DNA of 64,000 bases, taken from NCBI RefSeq assembly GCF_002278135.3, contig NZ_CP029425.2, forward strand, positions 372,001 to 436,000. The letters are read 5' to 3'. The DNA comes from Bradyrhizobium ottawaense (GTDB taxonomy: Bacteria > Pseudomonadota > Alphaproteobacteria > Rhizobiales > Xanthobacteraceae). The notes below the pieces were generated by a model. That model was not told where the DNA came from. It saw only the letters and a program-made list of their open reading frames with translations, and searched no databases. Positions within the stretch are counted from its first letter, which is position 1; every line of letters begins with the position of its first letter. Both the position numbers and the translations under genes were made by a program. Of this stretch, positions 58,985 through 64,000 are shown piece by piece.

Positions 58985-59464
58985 ATGGCCCAGGACCATC
59001 TCGCCGCATCATCTCCGCTTCCCGAGCACGCGCGCCTCGCCGCGTTCGCCGGCGAATGGGATGGCGAAGAGGTGGTCTTCCCGTCGCGCTGGACGGCGGG
59101 CGGGCCGGCAACTTCGCACGTCGTCGCGCGCATGGACCTGAATGGATTTTATCTGATCCAGGACAGTGTCCAGAAGCGCGACGGCCAGCAGATCTTCGCC
59201 ACCCACGGCATTTTCACCTACGACCGCGACGACCGGACCTACAAATTGTTCTGGTACGACTCGCTCGGCTATACGCCGCCTTCGCCCGCTTCCGGCGGGT
59301 GGGTCGGCAAGACCCTGACGCTGGTGCGCGGCTCGCTCCGCGGCAATGCGCGTCACGTCTACGAAATCATCAATGAGGATTCCTACTCGTTGAAGATCCA
59401 GTTCTCGCCGGACGCGGAAGGCTGGGCCGACGTGCTCACCGGCGTCTACCGCCGCATCCACTGA
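58985..59464 (+). CDS. DUF1579-family protein inside the suc operon
   Basis: This 159-residue protein has LAAFAGEWDGEEVVFPSRWTAGG near residue 19, GFYLIQDSVQKRDGQ, FTYDRDDRTYKLFWYDSLGYTP near residue 77, and a beta-rich remainder typical of DUF1579. No signal peptide. Its start is four bases after sucC and its stop 36 bases before sucD, so it must be cotranscribed with them. Function unknown; an acyl or CoA-related ligand could be guessed from context but nothing in the sequence shows it. Confidence 0.85.
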   Translation: MAQDHLAASSPLPEHARLAAFAGEWDGEEVVFPSRWTAGGPATSHVVARMDLNGFYLIQDSVQKRDGQQIFATHGIFTYDRDDRTYKLFWYDSLGYTPPSPASGGWVGKTLTLVRGSLRGNARHVYEIINEDSYSLKIQFSPDAEGWADVLTGVYRRIH

Positions 59465-59500
59465 CCCTCTCACTCTGTTAGTTTCGCGAAAGCAGACCTC

Positions 59501-60385
59501 ATGTCCATCCTGATCGACAAGAACACCAAGGTCATCTGCCAGGGCTTCACCGGCAAGAACGGCACCTTCCACTCGGAAGCCGCGATTGCCTATGGCACCA
59601 AGATGGTCGGCGGCACCTCGCCGGGCAAAGGCGGCGCGACGCATCTGGGCCTGCCGGTGTTCGACACCGTGCGCGATGCGCGTGAGAAGACCGGCGCCGA
59701 TGCATCGGTGATCTACGTGCCGCCGCCGGGTGCGGCCGACGCGATCTGCGAAGCCATCGACGCCGAGATCCCGCTGATCGTCTGCATCACCGAGGGCATT
59801 CCTGTCATCGACATGGTGCGCGTGAAGCGCTCGCTCGCGGCTTCCAAGTCGCGCCTGATCGGGCCGAACTGCCCGGGCGTCATGACCGCCGGCGAGTGCA
59901 AGATCGGCATCATGCCCGCCAACATCTTCAAGACCGGCTCGGTCGGCATCGTCTCCCGCTCGGGCACGCTGACCTATGAAGCCGTGTTCCAGACCTCCCA
60001 GGAGGGTCTCGGCCAGACCACTGCGGTCGGCATCGGCGGCGACCCGGTCAAGGGAACCGAGTTCATCGACGTCCTGGAAATGCTGCTCGCCGACCCCAAG
60101 ACCGAGTCGATCATCATGATCGGCGAGATCGGCGGTTCCGCCGAGGAGGACGCCGCCCAGTTCCTCAAGGACGAGGCCAAGCGCGGCCGCAAGAAGCCGA
60201 TGGTCGGCTTCATCGCCGGTGTCACCGCCCCTCCCGGCCGCCGCATGGGCCATGCCGGTGCGATCATCTCGGGCGGCAAGGGCGACGCCGGTTCCAAGAC
60301 CGAAGCGATGAAATCGGCTGGGATTACAGTGTCTCCGTCGCCCGCCCGCCTCGGCCATACGCTTGCCGAAAAGTTGAAAGGCTAA
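59501..60385 (+). CDS. sucD: Succinyl-CoA synthetase alpha subunit
   Basis: This 294-residue subunit has the CoA-binding [19 protein letters not shown] near residue 15, [19 protein letters not shown] near residue 122 and [18 protein letters not shown]. The phosphorylated histidine is in [11 protein letters not shown] near residue 248. It pairs with SucC. Confidence 0.98.
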   Translation: MSILIDKNTKVICQGFTGKNGTFHSEAAIAYGTKMVGGTSPGKGGATHLGLPVFDTVRDAREKTGADASVIYVPPPGAADAICEAIDAEIPLIVCITEGIPVIDMVRVKRSLAASKSRLIGPNCPGVMTAGECKIGIMPANIFKTGSVGIVSRSGTLTYEAVFQTSQEGLGQTTAVGIGGDPVKGTEFIDVLEMLLADPKTESIIMIGEIGGSAEEDAAQFLKDEAKRGRKKPMVGFIAGVTAPPGRRMGHAGAIISGGKGDAGSKTEAMKSAGITVSPSPARLGHTLAEKLKG

Positions 60386-60522
60386 TTCACTTCTTCGTAC
60401 TTTTCCGGGCGAAGTTTCGCAGCAAATAGGGTAAAGGGTGCCTGTCGCGCCGAGCCTCTGCCGGGGAGCTCGGTGCCAGCGCCGTTTGTTATGCGCGAAC
60501 CGAAATCGCCAGGAACTCAAGT

Positions 60523-63492
<2,970 letters not shown>

Positions 63493-63508
63493 ACTTTCTT
63501 AACTGCGT

Positions 63509-63535
63509 CATGCCCCGCTCGGAAGAGCGGGGCAT
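63509..63535. terminator. Hairpin between sucA and sucB
   Basis: ATGCCCCGCTC and GAGCGGGGCAT pair perfectly around a short GAA loop, but no T tract follows. It may attenuate or stabilise the transcript rather than terminate it, since sucB is expected to be expressed with sucA. Confidence 0.5.
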
Positions 63536-63642
63536 CCAGTAGGTCGCGACTGCGAACGTCCCGGCTCGCTGGATGGCTTGCTTTTCGCGGGCCATTGACG
63601 ACCGACTTATGACCGCACCGGCGATCCCTTAAGGAAAAGACC

Positions 63643-64000
63643 ATGACTGAAATTCGTGTGCCGACGCTCGGCGAATCCGTCACCGAGGCCACCATCGGCC
63701 GCTGGTTCAAGAAGGCCGGCGACCCCGTCGCCGTCGACGAGCCCTTGGTGGAGCTCGAGACCGACAAGGTCACCATCGAGGTCCCGGCGCCCTCCGCCGG
63801 CACGCTGAGCGAGATCATCGCCGCCGATGGCGCCACCGTCGCGGTCGGCGCGCTGCTCGGCCAGATCACGGAAGGCGCCGCAGGCGCTGCCAAGGCCGCC
63901 GCGCCCGCCAAGCCCGCCGCTGCCGCTCCTGCCGCCGCTGCTGCTTCCGCCCCGGCCCCGGCCGCGAAGGCGCCGCCGGCCGACGCACCGCTCGCCCCGT
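63643..64000 (+). CDS. sucB: 2-oxoglutarate dehydrogenase E2 (dihydrolipoyl succinyltransferase), partial
   Basis: The first 119 codons are present and the gene continues off the right edge. [19 protein letters not shown] opens a lipoyl domain and the lipoylated lysine is in [19 protein letters not shown] near residue 43. An Ala/Pro-rich flexible linker then begins ([18 protein letters not shown]). AAGGAAAAG precedes ATG 63643. Confidence 0.97.
   Translation, partial: MTEIRVPTLGESVTEATIGRWFKKAGDPVAVDEPLVELETDKVTIEVPAPSAGTLSEIIAADGATVAVGALLGQITEGAAGAAKAAAPAKPAAAAPAAAAASAPAPAAKAPPADAPLAP

Overview
The window is a GC-rich stretch of core chromosome from an alphaproteobacterium, most likely Bradyrhizobium or a close relative in the Nitrobacteraceae. 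The evidence is the pairing of sdh, mdh-sucCD-sucA-sucB and acnA genes, a MatB very close to the Rhodopseudomonas type, a split leuB/leuC/leuD arrangement, a ccmABCDG cluster, and many intergenic palindromic repeats of the kinds common in that group. No CRISPR array, rRNA, tRNA, prophage, integrase or transposase was seen.

Layout, left to right. 1-1547 (minus): sdhC-sdhD-sdhA (sdhA runs off the left edge). 2067-2926: a TauE/SafE permease split by a frameshift. 3080-5456: malonyl-CoA synthetase matB, divergent from a short-chain dehydrogenase. 5844-9303: a fasciclin protein, a cytochrome b/molybdopterin oxidoreductase pair and an MFS transporter. 9496-15158: leuB, small secreted or anchored proteins, asd, beta-carbonic anhydrase and a CitE-like lyase. 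15163-19539: a Crp-type regulator, a TonB-dependent receptor and a DUF6455 protein, with a decayed relative of the latter on the other side of the receptor. 19764-25245: a glycosyltransferase-like protein, leuD, a zincin, several short secreted proteins and leuC. 25574-29462 (minus): the conserved ffh-rpsP-rimM-trmD-rplS block. 29898-32644: a metallo-beta-lactamase-fold hydrolase, and a SIMPL protein with an exported GyrI-like partner. 32901-38864: dapF-mtaB, a DUF2336 protein, an RluA-type pseudouridine synthase and ftsY-yciB. 39001-42204 (minus): cytochrome c maturation ccmA-B-C-D-G. 42444-48805: acnA, DUF1223, DUF2794, GNAT and Bax-inhibitor-1-like genes. 49087-53787: a YbbP/YbbA-type ABC transporter divergent from its usual arylesterase partner, then thpR. 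53803-54979: an uncharacterised membrane ORF and a vapBC module. 55163-64000: zapE, mdh, sucC, a DUF1579 gene, sucD, sucA and the start of sucB.

Functionally the window is dominated by central metabolism: aconitase, 2-oxoglutarate dehydrogenase, succinyl-CoA synthetase, succinate dehydrogenase and malate dehydrogenase, plus leucine, lysine and threonine precursor genes. Protein export and translation (SRP, FtsY, S16, L19, RimM, TrmD, MtaB) and respiratory cytochrome maturation are also represented.

I found no convincing complete new biological system. The points most worth a second look are: the TauE frameshift; the DUF6455 gene and its decayed copy flanking the receptor; a palindromic repeat that supplies the C-terminus and stop codon of RimM; a repeat inside the ccm cluster; a copy of the thpR 3' end next to vapC; a DUF1579 gene inside the suc operon; and an exported GyrI-like protein coupled to a SIMPL protein.
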